Shown here one piece after another: positions 1 through 6,172 of a stretch of 9,363 nucleotides of DNA. Under the pieces are notes generated by a model. That model did not search any database. It saw only the letters and a program-made list of their open reading frames with translations, and was not told where the DNA came from. Every line of letters begins with the position of its first letter. Position 1 is the stretch's first letter. Both the position numbers and the translations under genes were made by a program. The stretch is from Nostocaceae cyanobacterium CSSed10_463m (GTDB taxonomy: Bacteria; Cyanobacteriota; Cyanobacteriia; Cyanobacteriales; Nostocaceae), in assembly GCA_003556955.1 (NCBI GenBank), contig PWQB01000539.1:1-9363 (forward strand). Direction: 5' to 3'.

Positions 1-68
1 CGAGGAGGGGGATAAGAATAAAGAAGATTTTACAAATTATTTAAAACTGCTATATAAGGAACTATTGA

Positions 69-1280
69 ATGTTGCGAAATTTTCAAATAATTAAGAAGTC
101 TTCTTTGTTTCCACCCAATTTGCGTTGGTTGGTTGCTTTGGGTATTACTTCGGTGATGGCGATGGGGGCTGGTGTCGTCTATGTCACTCGCCCAACAAAT
201 CCTCAAACTCCGGTTGTGACAACACAGGTTAGTCAACCAGTTACGCCCAAGGTGAATGCGCTGGGACGATTGTCACCAGCTGGTGAGGTGATTAGAATTT
301 CGGCTCCTACTGATCCTAGTGGTGGTAGTCGTGTGGCTCAATTGTTGGTTGATGAGGGGAAGCAAGTTAACGCCGGAGATGTGATTGCTATTTTGGATAA
401 TCGCGATCGCCTACAAGCTAATCTAAAGGAAGCACAGCAACAAGTCCAAGTGGCGATATCACGGCTCAATCAGGTGAAAGCCGGCGCACAACAAGGTGAA
501 ATATCAGCTAGAGAAGCTACTGTCAGAAATCTGCAAGCACAGTTAGAAGGTGAAATCCAAACCCAGCAAGCTACTAAGGCTCGTCTGGAAGCTGAGTTAC
601 AAAATGCAGAGATGGAATTTCGCCGCTATGAAAGTCTTTACAGGGAAGGTGCAATATCGGCTTCGGCGCTGGATACTCGCAGATTAACCGTCAGAACCGC
701 CCAAGAAGAGTTAAATGGTGCTAAAGCCAATTTAGGCAGAACTCAACGCACCCTCACCGCGCAGATTCAAGAAGCCAAAGCGACTTTAGCGCAAACATCG
801 GAGGTGCGTCCTACAGATGTAGCAATAGCACAAGCAGAGGTGGATAGTGCGATCGCTACTGTGGAAAAAATGCAAGTTGAAGTTGATACAGCATACATTC
901 GCGCCCCCCAAGCCGGTCAAATTCTGCGGGTTCAAGCTCGTCCCGGTGAAACTATTGGTGAGCAGGGAATTGTGGAATTAGGGGAAACTACTCAAATGTA
1001 TGCGATCGCGGAAATTTATGAAAGTGATATTGGCAAAATTCGCCCCGGTCAGGTTGCTAATATTACTAGTCCTAGTAATGCTTTTGCAGGGGAATTAAGC
1101 GGAATTGTGGATCGCATTGGCTTGAAGGTGGCGAAGAAAGATGTGTTAGATAGTGACCCCACCGCAGCTACAGATGCGCGAGTAATTGAGGCTAAAATTC
1201 GTTTAGATGCAGCTTCTAGTCAGCAAGTTGCTAATTTTACTAATCTTCAGGTCAACGTGGAAATACTAATTAGTCAATAG
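69..1280 (+). CDS. devB: DevB-type membrane-fusion protein of an ABC exporter (HlyD family)
   Basis: This is the periplasmic adaptor that links an inner-membrane DevC/DevA ABC transporter to a TolC-like outer-membrane channel; in heterocystous cyanobacteria such exporters move envelope material such as glycolipids. The 403-residue protein has a cytoplasmic tip, one membrane anchor (about 19-40), a first half-lipoyl region (about 67-112, ending AGDVIAILDNRD), a long Ala/Gln/Glu-rich coiled-coil hairpin (about 113-272), a second half-lipoyl region (about 273-305, YIRAPQAGQI) and a beta-barrel to the C-terminus. The pattern ALGRLSPAGEVIRISAP is typical of the DevB subfamily. The ATG at 69 has AAGGA eight bases upstream. 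devC starts 98 bp downstream, so the two are probably one transcript. Cyanobacteria carry several devBCA paralogues, so the substrate cannot be told from sequence. Family call is firm; equivalence to the founding devB is not. Confidence 0.9.
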   Translation: MLRNFQIIKKSSLFPPNLRWLVALGITSVMAMGAGVVYVTRPTNPQTPVVTTQVSQPVTPKVNALGRLSPAGEVIRISAPTDPSGGSRVAQLLVDEGKQVNAGDVIAILDNRDRLQANLKEAQQQVQVAISRLNQVKAGAQQGEISAREATVRNLQAQLEGEIQTQQATKARLEAELQNAEMEFRRYESLYREGAISASALDTRRLTVRTAQEELNGAKANLGRTQRTLTAQIQEAKATLAQTSEVRPTDVAIAQAEVDSAIATVEKMQVEVDTAYIRAPQAGQILRVQARPGETIGEQGIVELGETTQMYAIAEIYESDIGKIRPGQVANITSPSNAFAGELSGIVDRIGLKVAKKDVLDSDPTAATDARVIEAKIRLDAASSQQVANFTNLQVNVEILISQ

Positions 1281-1314
1281 TCATTAGTTACAGAATTTTC
1301 ATCTTATAAATATT

Positions 1315-1338
1315 GTGGGGTGGGCATCCTGCCCGCCC
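1315..1338. repeat. Small GC-rich palindromic repeat in the devB-devC spacer
   Basis: GGGTGGGC (1318-1325) pairs with GCCCGCCC (1331-1338) across the loop ATCCT, giving an 8-bp hairpin with one G-T pair. It lies in an otherwise AT-rich 98-bp spacer. From memory, near-identical short palindromes occur in many Nostocales intergenic regions, so this is probably a dispersed repeat. It has no T-run, so it is unlikely to terminate; it could modulate devC expression or RNA stability. It also keeps a frame open upstream of devC, creating a spurious N-terminal extension. Confidence 0.7.
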
Positions 1339-1378
1339 TTGTATAAATTATTCATCCTCATTCAATCCCCATATCCTT

Positions 1379-2536
1379 ATGTTTAATCGTAAAATTCCTT
1401 TGGCTTGGCGGCAATTAATGAAGCAAAAAGGACGGTTTTTAGTTGCTATTTGTGGAATCACCTTTGCCGATTTTTTAATGTTAATGCAGTTGGGCTTTCA
1501 GTCGGCTTTATATGATAGTAATACTCGATTTCATGAACTTTTGCAAGCTGATTTAGTTTTAGTTAGCCGTCAAGCGCAAAATTTGGGACTTCTTAGTAGT
1601 TTTCCCCGTCGTCGGTTATTTCAAGCTGCTAATTTGTCTGAGGTTGAGTCTGTTAATCCTCTGTATGTCCGCTTAGGTGTTTGGAAGAGTCCCCAAACGA
1701 AGTTGGATGAATCAATTTTGGTAATTGGCTTTAATCCTGAAAAACCTGTATTCAATTTGCCGGAAGTTAATCGAAAATTAGAACAGATTAAATATCCCAA
1801 TACGCTGTTATTTGACCGCAATTCTAGTGGGAAATATGAACAGGCGATCGCACAAATTTCTGAGGGTAAATCTATTACCACAGAACTGCAAGGACGTAAA
1901 GTAAAAATTGGCGGTTTATACGAAGTTGGCGCTTCTTTTGTGGCTAATGGTAGTGTGATTACTAGTGATCAAAACTATTTGCGGATTTTTTCAGGACAGC
2001 AACCAGGTCAAGTTAATTTAGGTTTAATTAATCTTCAGCCAGGTAGTGATGAGGATTTAGTAGCGAAAGCTTTGCGGTCTTACCTGAATGATGATGTGCA
2101 AGTTTTCACCCGCCAAGAATTTATTGATTTTGAAAAGAAATATTGGCAAGAAAATGGCGCGATTGGTTTTATATTTTCCTTGGGTGTCACCATTGGCTTT
2201 TTAGTGGGTGTAATTATTGTTTATCAGATTATTTACAGTGATGTCATGGATCACTTGCCGGAATATGCCACACTCAAGGCAATGGGTTATCGTAATAGCT
2301 ATTTATTATTGGTTGTATTTCAAGAGGCATTAATATTAGCTATCTGTGGTTTTGTTCCTGGTGGTGTGGTTTCGTTTTTCATGTATGCTTTTACCCGCAA
2401 TGTCACCAAGTTACCATTATTTATGACTCCTGACCGGATAATTTTAGTTTTAATTTTAACAATTATTATGTGTTTAATTTCCGGTGCGATCGCTATGCAA
2501 AAATTAAACTCAGCCGACCCAGCCGATATTTTTTAA
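1379..2536 (+). CDS. devC: DevC-type ABC exporter permease (FtsX-like)
   Basis: This is the inner-membrane permease that would pair with the preceding DevB adaptor and a DevA ATPase. From the ATG at 1379 it is 385 residues, the usual DevC size. It has an N-terminal membrane helix (about 20-44), a large periplasmic domain (about 45-258) and three C-terminal helices (about 261-286, 308-339, 352-373), the MacB/FtsX arrangement. The segment DVMDHLPEYATLKAMGYRN (288-306) is the hallmark cytoplasmic coupling helix, and the end SADPADIF is typical. A GTG at 1313 would add 22 residues encoded by the spacer palindrome (WGGHPARP...), so I reject it. No purine-rich ribosome site precedes 1379, so translation may depend on devB or on other signals. 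No ATPase gene follows before the convergent RND-adaptor gene. Confidence 0.93.
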   Translation: MFNRKIPLAWRQLMKQKGRFLVAICGITFADFLMLMQLGFQSALYDSNTRFHELLQADLVLVSRQAQNLGLLSSFPRRRLFQAANLSEVESVNPLYVRLGVWKSPQTKLDESILVIGFNPEKPVFNLPEVNRKLEQIKYPNTLLFDRNSSGKYEQAIAQISEGKSITTELQGRKVKIGGLYEVGASFVANGSVITSDQNYLRIFSGQQPGQVNLGLINLQPGSDEDLVAKALRSYLNDDVQVFTRQEFIDFEKKYWQENGAIGFIFSLGVTIGFLVGVIIVYQIIYSDVMDHLPEYATLKAMGYRNSYLLLVVFQEALILAICGFVPGGVVSFFMYAFTRNVTKLPLFMTPDRIILVLILTIIMCLISGAIAMQKLNSADPADIF

Positions 2537-2591
2537 TCAACATTCCTGCTCCCGCCCCCGGCTCAGGCTACCGTGTACACACAAGTGATCT

Positions 2592-2660
2592 GATCCCCCT
2601 AAATCCCCCTTAAAAAGGGGGACTTTAAGAAAATTTCCCCCCTTCTCAAGGGGGGCTAGG
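2592..2660. repeat. Two-hairpin G/C-run dispersed repeat, copy A; likely bidirectional terminator
   Basis: Two strong hairpins lie in the gap between the convergent devC and RND-adaptor genes. The first is TCCCCCTT (2604-2611), loop AAA, AAGGGGGA (2615-2622), followed by CTTT. The second is CCCCCCTT (2637-2644), loop CTC, AAGGGGGG (2650-2655). The leading 35 bases (2592-2626) match the reverse complement of 4278-4312 with one mismatch, and the second hairpin recurs there too, so this is a repeat family. An 8-bp palindrome GTGTACAC (2573-2580) lies just before it. The position between two converging genes makes a termination or transcript-end role plausible, but neither hairpin has a long T-run. 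Confidence 0.8.
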
Positions 2661-2708
2661 GGAGGGGTTTGGCATCTTTGCCCGCTCCACAAGAGTTTTA
2701 TAAAAAGC

Positions 2709-4019
2709 TCAAGTTTCCGGTACTATCGGCACACCATCTTTGAGATTCAATAGTCCTGAAGTAATAATTTGGTCTTCGGGTTGTAATCCTTTTAAAACTT
2801 GGTAATAATCATCTCTAACATTGCCTAACTGTATCGGCTTTTGTCGAGCTATGAGTTGATAACCTCCTTGTGGAGACTCTTCTGTTTTGACAACATAGAC
2901 AAAAGTTTTGCCACCTTGACGAGACACTGCTTTTGTGGGAACTAATACCCCAGAACGCTGATTCCAAATTACTCTAGCTCTGACTAATTGCTCTGGTTGG
3001 AGTTGACTGTCAGAATTATTAAAAAGTGCTTTTACTAGCATCGATTGCTGCTCATTCTCAGGATCAGGAGCAATTAAAGATATTTTACTAGTACTGAGAA
3101 CTTGTCCTTGTGGATTCAAAACCTCTACAGGTATTCCCTGGCGTAATTGCTTGCTTTGTTCAATTGGAATGGAAATATGGACTTCTAAAGGTTGTTTCTG
3201 AGAAACAGTAACTAGTGGCGTAGAAGTATTGACTAAATCCCCTACTTTCACGGGAATTTTGCCAACTATGCCCGTAAAAGGGGCTGTAATTCTATAATTT
3301 TGAGGCTGTACTTGTTGGATTTTAATATCTTCCTCGGCTTGCTGTATAGTTTTTTCAGCCTGTGATATAGTGCTTTGCTCTCCTTGAATTTGGGCATTAA
3401 TAGCGCTGAGATTAGCCTGGGCTGTAGCTACTGTGCTGGCAGACTCATCTCTAGCACGTCGAGATACGGCTCCCTGTGCTGCCAAATTAGCATACCTTTC
3501 ATAGTCTTGTTGCTTCAATCGCAAATCCACAGTTTGAGATTGGCGTGCGGCTTCTAGAGACTGAAGTTTAGCACGGGCATTTTCTCGTTGTGCTACAGCC
3601 GCTTGTTTCGCAATATTAAGTTCATTAATTGTTGCTTGTCTAGAGTCCACTTGGATAATAGCTGTTCCGGCTGTAACTGGATCTCCTGATTTGAGAAATA
3701 TTTGGGTAACTTGTCCTGGAATTTTAGATGGTATCTGTATTGAACGCTGAGACTGCAAACTAGCAACAAAGTCTGAACTTTCCTCAACTGTACCAATTTT
3801 GACTGGTGATATTTTGACTCTTACCCCTGGAGTTTTAATATTAGCAGGTGGTGCTTCAGGTGAGGGAGTTAAGACACGCCAAACTGTAGCTGTTCCACCG
3901 CCAATAATTAGTATAAAAGCTAACAATAATCTTCGCCACCGTTGTTGTTTAAAGGGTGACTTTTCTGAGGTTTGTGAAAGATTATCTCCAAAATCAGTTT
4001 GCGGATCAGGGGATGTCAT
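2709..4019 (-). CDS. RND efflux periplasmic adaptor subunit (AcrA/MexA-like membrane-fusion protein)
   Basis: This adaptor would bridge an RND inner-membrane pump and an outer-membrane channel for export of drugs, metals or lipids. The 436 residues comprise a charged N-terminus, a membrane anchor (about 31-50), a first half-lipoyl region (about 88-115, IPGQVTQIFLKSGDPVTAG), a coiled-coil hairpin (about 126-240), a second half-lipoyl region (242-272, ITAPFTGIVGKIPVKVGDLV), a beta-barrel (about 277-350) and a membrane-proximal domain (about 358-430, VLVPTKAVSRQGGKTFVYVV). There is no lipobox; it is anchored by a helix. The ATG is preceded by AGGA with a 5-base gap. No RND pump or TolC gene is adjacent: the downstream neighbour is convergent devC and upstream is 509 bp of non-coding DNA. 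It contains no HIP1 site. The partner pump must be encoded elsewhere. Confidence 0.9.
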   Translation of the reverse strand: MTSPDPQTDFGDNLSQTSEKSPFKQQRWRRLLLAFILIIGGGTATVWRVLTPSPEAPPANIKTPGVRVKISPVKIGTVEESSDFVASLQSQRSIQIPSKIPGQVTQIFLKSGDPVTAGTAIIQVDSRQATINELNIAKQAAVAQRENARAKLQSLEAARQSQTVDLRLKQQDYERYANLAAQGAVSRRARDESASTVATAQANLSAINAQIQGEQSTISQAEKTIQQAEEDIKIQQVQPQNYRITAPFTGIVGKIPVKVGDLVNTSTPLVTVSQKQPLEVHISIPIEQSKQLRQGIPVEVLNPQGQVLSTSKISLIAPDPENEQQSMLVKALFNNSDSQLQPEQLVRARVIWNQRSGVLVPTKAVSRQGGKTFVYVVKTEESPQGGYQLIARQKPIQLGNVRDDYYQVLKGLQPEDQIITSGLLNLKDGVPIVPET

Positions 4020-4112
4020 AGGAATCCTAAAAACAAATTAATTAACAATAAATCAGGATTGGATATTTTGCCATGAAAATAATTAATTTAGCTAGAAACG
4101 TCATCAACCAGA

Positions 4113-4157
4113 ATGTGTTACACATCTAAATATACTGTTGAATTAATTGGGCATAAA
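4113..4157 (-). promoter_or_regulatory. Candidate promoter with a 13-bp palindromic operator upstream of the RND adaptor
   Basis: Positions 4113-4125 read ATGTGTTACACAT, a perfect 6-1-6 palindrome 94 bp upstream of the adaptor start. On the minus strand it lies three bases downstream of a TATATT hexamer (4129-4134). A weak -35-like TTTATG sits 17 bp further upstream (4152-4157). A dimeric repressor bound there would overlap the expected transcription start, a common arrangement for TetR- or MarR-controlled efflux genes. No regulator gene is in the window. The palindrome is certain; the promoter and operator reading is inference. Confidence 0.4.
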
Positions 4158-4200
4158 TCTATCTAAAGGTGCATGATAAAATCAAATTATTATATGATCC

Positions 4201-4358
4201 TTAGAGGTTGTTTTAAAAGTGGTTGGCTGTAATTTTAGGCACTCGCAGATCCCCTTGAAAAGGGGGGAATTAGAATCAAAGTCCCCCTTTATAAGGGGGA
4301 TTTAGGGGGATCTAGAATGTTTGGCTACCAACAATAAGACTTTTAAAACATCCTCTTA
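4201..4358. mobile_element. MITE-like element with 17-bp terminal inverted repeats
   Basis: The left end GAGGTTGTTTTAAAAGT (4204-4220) matches the reverse complement of the right end ACTTTTAAAACATCCTC (4339-4355) at 16 of 17 bases. TTA directly flanks both ends (4201-4203 and 4356-4358), consistent with a short target duplication, possibly TA plus a shared T. The 152-bp element has no coding capacity, so it would need a transposase supplied elsewhere. An IS630/Tc1-type parent is my guess from the end sequence and the TA-like target. Its interior is a copy of the two-hairpin repeat also seen at 2592-2660. It sits between two tandem minus-strand genes without disrupting either. Confidence 0.8.
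4251..4312. repeat. Two-hairpin G/C-run dispersed repeat, copy B (inside the MITE)
   Basis: Read on the minus strand, 4278-4312 matches 2592-2626 at 34 of 35 bases. The next hairpin (CCCCTT 4251-4256, loop GAA, AAGGGG 4260-4265) corresponds to the second hairpin of copy A at 17 of 18 bases, while the nine bases linking the hairpins differ. The outer bases AGATCCCC (4247-4254) and GGGGATCT (4306-4313) also pair, so the whole block can fold into one larger structure. Confidence 0.85.
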
Positions 4359-4505
4359 AAGGCTTTGTATTGAGCTTGTCTACACTGCCTATATCTGCGC
4401 TGTGATTGGTTAGTAACAATAATTCGTAATCCGTAGTTATAAACACATGAATAAATCCTATAACGCCCGTTTTCGTCATTAATAAATCAAGGACAATGTA
4501 TTATT

Positions 4506-4547
4506 AATTACGAATTACGAATTACTAATTACGAATTACTAATTTCT
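4506..4547. repeat. Heptanucleotide short tandem repeat (AATTACK)n
   Basis: Six consecutive 7-base units are present: AATTACG, AATTACG, AATTACT, AATTACG, AATTACT and a decayed AATTTCT. Seven-base tandem repeats are a known feature of heterocystous cyanobacterial genomes. This array crosses the 3' end of the serine hydrolase gene and provides its TAA stop (4529-4531) and last few codons. Confidence 0.9.
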
Positions 4548-5467
4548 TTGGCAAATAGCTGAGAAATAAAAGGTAAAATATCCCGGCGTTTAGCGTTGGC
4601 TTTACCTTCAGTAAATACTACTAAAATGTAGGGACGCTGTTCTGGTAACTCAATATAGGCTGCGTCATGGCGAACTTGACTTGTCCAACCGGCTTTTGAC
4701 CAAATTTGAGCATCTGGGCTGAGTCCACTCCCTAAAAAACCTGTTACCTGGTCTTCTTCGACATCAGTGGGTAAATCATCGGGGTTGAGGCTACGTTTGA
4801 GCAAATTCATCATGGCTTGCGATCGCCCGCTAGACACTGCCACCCCACCGACAATACTATGAAGTAACTTAGCGATCGCATTGGTGGTTACCATGTTGCG
4901 ATTTTCTAACATTTCCCCATAAAATGCCCGTTCTCTGCCATAGGGACCATCACCCCAAGTTTTTTGACAGACATTAATTGTCTCCATTTCCTCCCAGCCC
5001 AAAGACTGAAAATAGCGGTTAACAATGTGACGTTGATATTTCCAAGTTTCAAAGGGGCCAACAGGTAACTCTGGGCCGGAAGTTGTACCACTGAGGATAT
5101 CAACAATTAAACTAGTAGCATCATTGCTAGAATCAACAATCATATCCCGCAAAGCTCTTTCTAACTCCTGAGAAGGTGAAGTCATCCCTTTTTCCAGCCA
5201 TTCATTAGCTGCGACCAAATAAAACAGTTTGACTACACTCGCCGGATAAATTCGTTCCACGCCACGATAAGTAAAACCACGGACTGTATGATGCCAAAAA
5301 GCGTCAGGAGTCAAAGCCCCACCCGTATTTACAGGTACTGGGGGATCATACACAATCCAAGTTAAAGCCACTTGGTTACGGGCTAAGGTGGGAAATTCTG
5401 CCCAAGTAGCCTCTAAAATGCCATTACCAATATTTTCCAGTTGTTCGTCTTTTCTAAAGAAAATCAT
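4529..5467 (-). CDS. Serine hydrolase with class A beta-lactamase / penicillin-binding fold
   Basis: From the ATG at 5467 this is a 312-residue acyl-serine enzyme of the beta-lactamase-like superfamily. All three active-site motifs are visible: S-V-V-K at 77-80 (nucleophile Ser77, Lys80), S-S-N at 113-115, and K-A-G at 258-260 in place of the usual KTG, followed by WTSQVRHDAAYIEL. I cannot find a clear omega-loop E-x-x-L-N motif, so a DD-peptidase or other amide/ester hydrolase is likelier than a true beta-lactamase. No signal peptide or membrane helix is evident, so it may be cytoplasmic. A TTG at 5497 would add ten residues, but it lies in heptamer-repeat DNA and its AGGA is too close. The gene is divergent from the NlpC/P60 gene, whose ATG is 6 bp away. 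Its last residues are encoded by the heptamer repeat. Its substrate is unknown. Confidence 0.85.
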   Translation of the reverse strand: MIFFRKDEQLENIGNGILEATWAEFPTLARNQVALTWIVYDPPVPVNTGGALTPDAFWHHTVRGFTYRGVERIYPASVVKLFYLVAANEWLEKGMTSPSQELERALRDMIVDSSNDATSLIVDILSGTTSGPELPVGPFETWKYQRHIVNRYFQSLGWEEMETINVCQKTWGDGPYGRERAFYGEMLENRNMVTTNAIAKLLHSIVGGVAVSSGRSQAMMNLLKRSLNPDDLPTDVEEDQVTGFLGSGLSPDAQIWSKAGWTSQVRHDAAYIELPEQRPYILVVFTEGKANAKRRDILPFISQLFAKEISNS

Positions 5468-5473
5468 TGCAGA

Positions 5474-6172
5474 ATGCTCTCTAATCCAGAATCCCAAATC
5501 CTAAATTCGACATCGGCAGAATACCACTGTATAGCTGATTTGAATTTATATGATTCTCCTGAATGTACGCGCCTGTCCACTCAAGCGGCTTCTGGGCGAC
5601 ATTTACGAATCACATCAAATCATCAGGTGTCAGCAGTGGAGGTGTGTTTGTGTGAGGATGACTATCCAGGCTGGGTATCTTTTACCGATTTGGCTATATT
5701 ACAACCTGCTACTGTACTTTATCAGGCTAAATCATTTTCTGCGTCTGAAATTAAGAAATTATTACCAGATGTAATTGCTTTTACTCAAACAGCCATGCAG
5801 CAGTCAAACTATTATCTGTGGGGTGGTACAGTTGCGCCCAATTACGACTGTTCGGGTTTAATGCAAGCGGCTTTTGTGTCGGTGGGTGTTTGGTTACCCA
5901 GAGATGCTTATCAACAGGAAGCTTTTACTGAGAAAATTCCAATGGCTGAGTTAGCACCTGGGGATTTAGTGTTTTTTGGTACACCAGAAAAAGCTACTCA
6001 CGTGGGGCTGTACTTGGGTGATGGTTATTACATTCATAGTTCGGGAAAAGATCAGGGACGCAATGGGATCGGGATTGATATTCTCTCGGAACAGGGCGAT
6101 AGAGTAAGTCAGTCATATTATCAGCAGCTGCGAGGTGCTGGTAGGGTTATTAAGAGTTACACGTGCGCGTAG
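5474..6172 (+). CDS. SH3b-NlpC/P60 gamma-D-glutamyl-L-diamino acid endopeptidase
   Basis: This enzyme cuts the gamma-D-Glu to diaminopimelate bond in murein peptides with a free N-terminal L-Ala, a step in cell-wall peptide recycling. From the ATG at 5474 it has 232 residues: an N-terminal bacterial SH3-like domain (about 15-80, ADLNLYDSP...EDDYPGW) and a C-terminal NlpC/P60 cysteine peptidase domain (about 95-230). The triad is Cys126 (NYDCSGL), His176 (THVGLYLG) and His188 (YYIHSSG). With this start these numbers, and Tyr64 of the SH3b domain, coincide with those I recall for the crystallised A. variabilis enzyme (AvPCP), supporting both start and function. There is no signal peptide, consistent with a cytosolic recycling role. 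A TTG at 5441 would overlap the divergent hydrolase and is disfavoured. Residues about 4-12 come from a heptamer repeat. The glycosyltransferase gene follows after 35 bp. Confidence 0.93.
   Translation: MLSNPESQILNSTSAEYHCIADLNLYDSPECTRLSTQAASGRHLRITSNHQVSAVEVCLCEDDYPGWVSFTDLAILQPATVLYQAKSFSASEIKKLLPDVIAFTQTAMQQSNYYLWGGTVAPNYDCSGLMQAAFVSVGVWLPRDAYQQEAFTEKIPMAELAPGDLVFFGTPEKATHVGLYLGDGYYIHSSGKDQGRNGIGIDILSEQGDRVSQSYYQQLRGAGRVIKSYTCA
5484..5511. repeat. Heptanucleotide tandem repeat (ATCCNAA-like) inside the endopeptidase N-terminus
   Basis: ATCCAGA, ATCCCAA, ATCCTAA and a decayed ATTCGAC follow one another with a 7-base period just after the endopeptidase ATG. They encode the linker-like residues upstream of the SH3b domain. 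The same bases are the 5' flank of the divergent serine hydrolase. Confidence 0.65.

Larger units (their letters stand above)
4020..4528. other. Non-coding region between the RND adaptor and the serine hydrolase
   Basis: No credible gene is seen on either strand in these 509 bp. They hold, in order, the AT-rich 5' region of the RND-adaptor gene with a perfect palindrome and a weak promoter match, a MITE-like element (4204-4355), about 150 bp of unassigned sequence, and a heptamer repeat that runs into the end of the serine hydrolase gene. I see no convincing terminator for the serine hydrolase. Confidence 0.7.

Noticed and set aside
29..56. TTTACA (29-34) and TATATA (51-56) with 16-bp spacing as a devB promoter
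   Set aside because: Transcription would begin near 62-64, after the good AAGGA ribosome site at 56-60, so the site would be excluded from the mRNA. AT-rich coincidence is likelier.
1313..1378. N-terminal extension of DevC from the GTG at 1313
   Set aside because: The extra 22 residues are encoded by the spacer palindrome, and the ATG at 1379 gives the usual 385-residue DevC.
2537..2708. Remnant of a devA gene after devC
   Set aside because: The 172 bp contain no Walker A, signature or other ATPase-like coding sequence, only the two-hairpin repeat and flanks.
3375..4041. Small open frames on the plus strand opposite the RND adaptor (for example 3375-3557 and 3799-4041)
   Set aside because: They are frame shadows of a long, well-conserved adaptor gene and show no ribosome site or recognisable domain.
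4111..4127. NtcA-type site (GTA-N8-TAC) or CRP site near the palindrome before the RND adaptor
   Set aside because: The spacing does not fit GTA-N8-TAC or TGTGA-N6-TCACA; only the plain 13-bp palindrome is supported.
4529..5467. Bona fide beta-lactamase resistance gene
   Set aside because: The KAG motif, the lack of a recognisable omega-loop Glu motif and the absence of a signal peptide argue against it; serine hydrolase is the safer call.
5441..5497. TTG starts at 5441 (endopeptidase) and 5497 (serine hydrolase)
   Set aside because: They force a 5' overlap and add residues from neighbouring coding or heptamer DNA. The ATG starts give active-site numbering identical to that recalled for the known endopeptidase.
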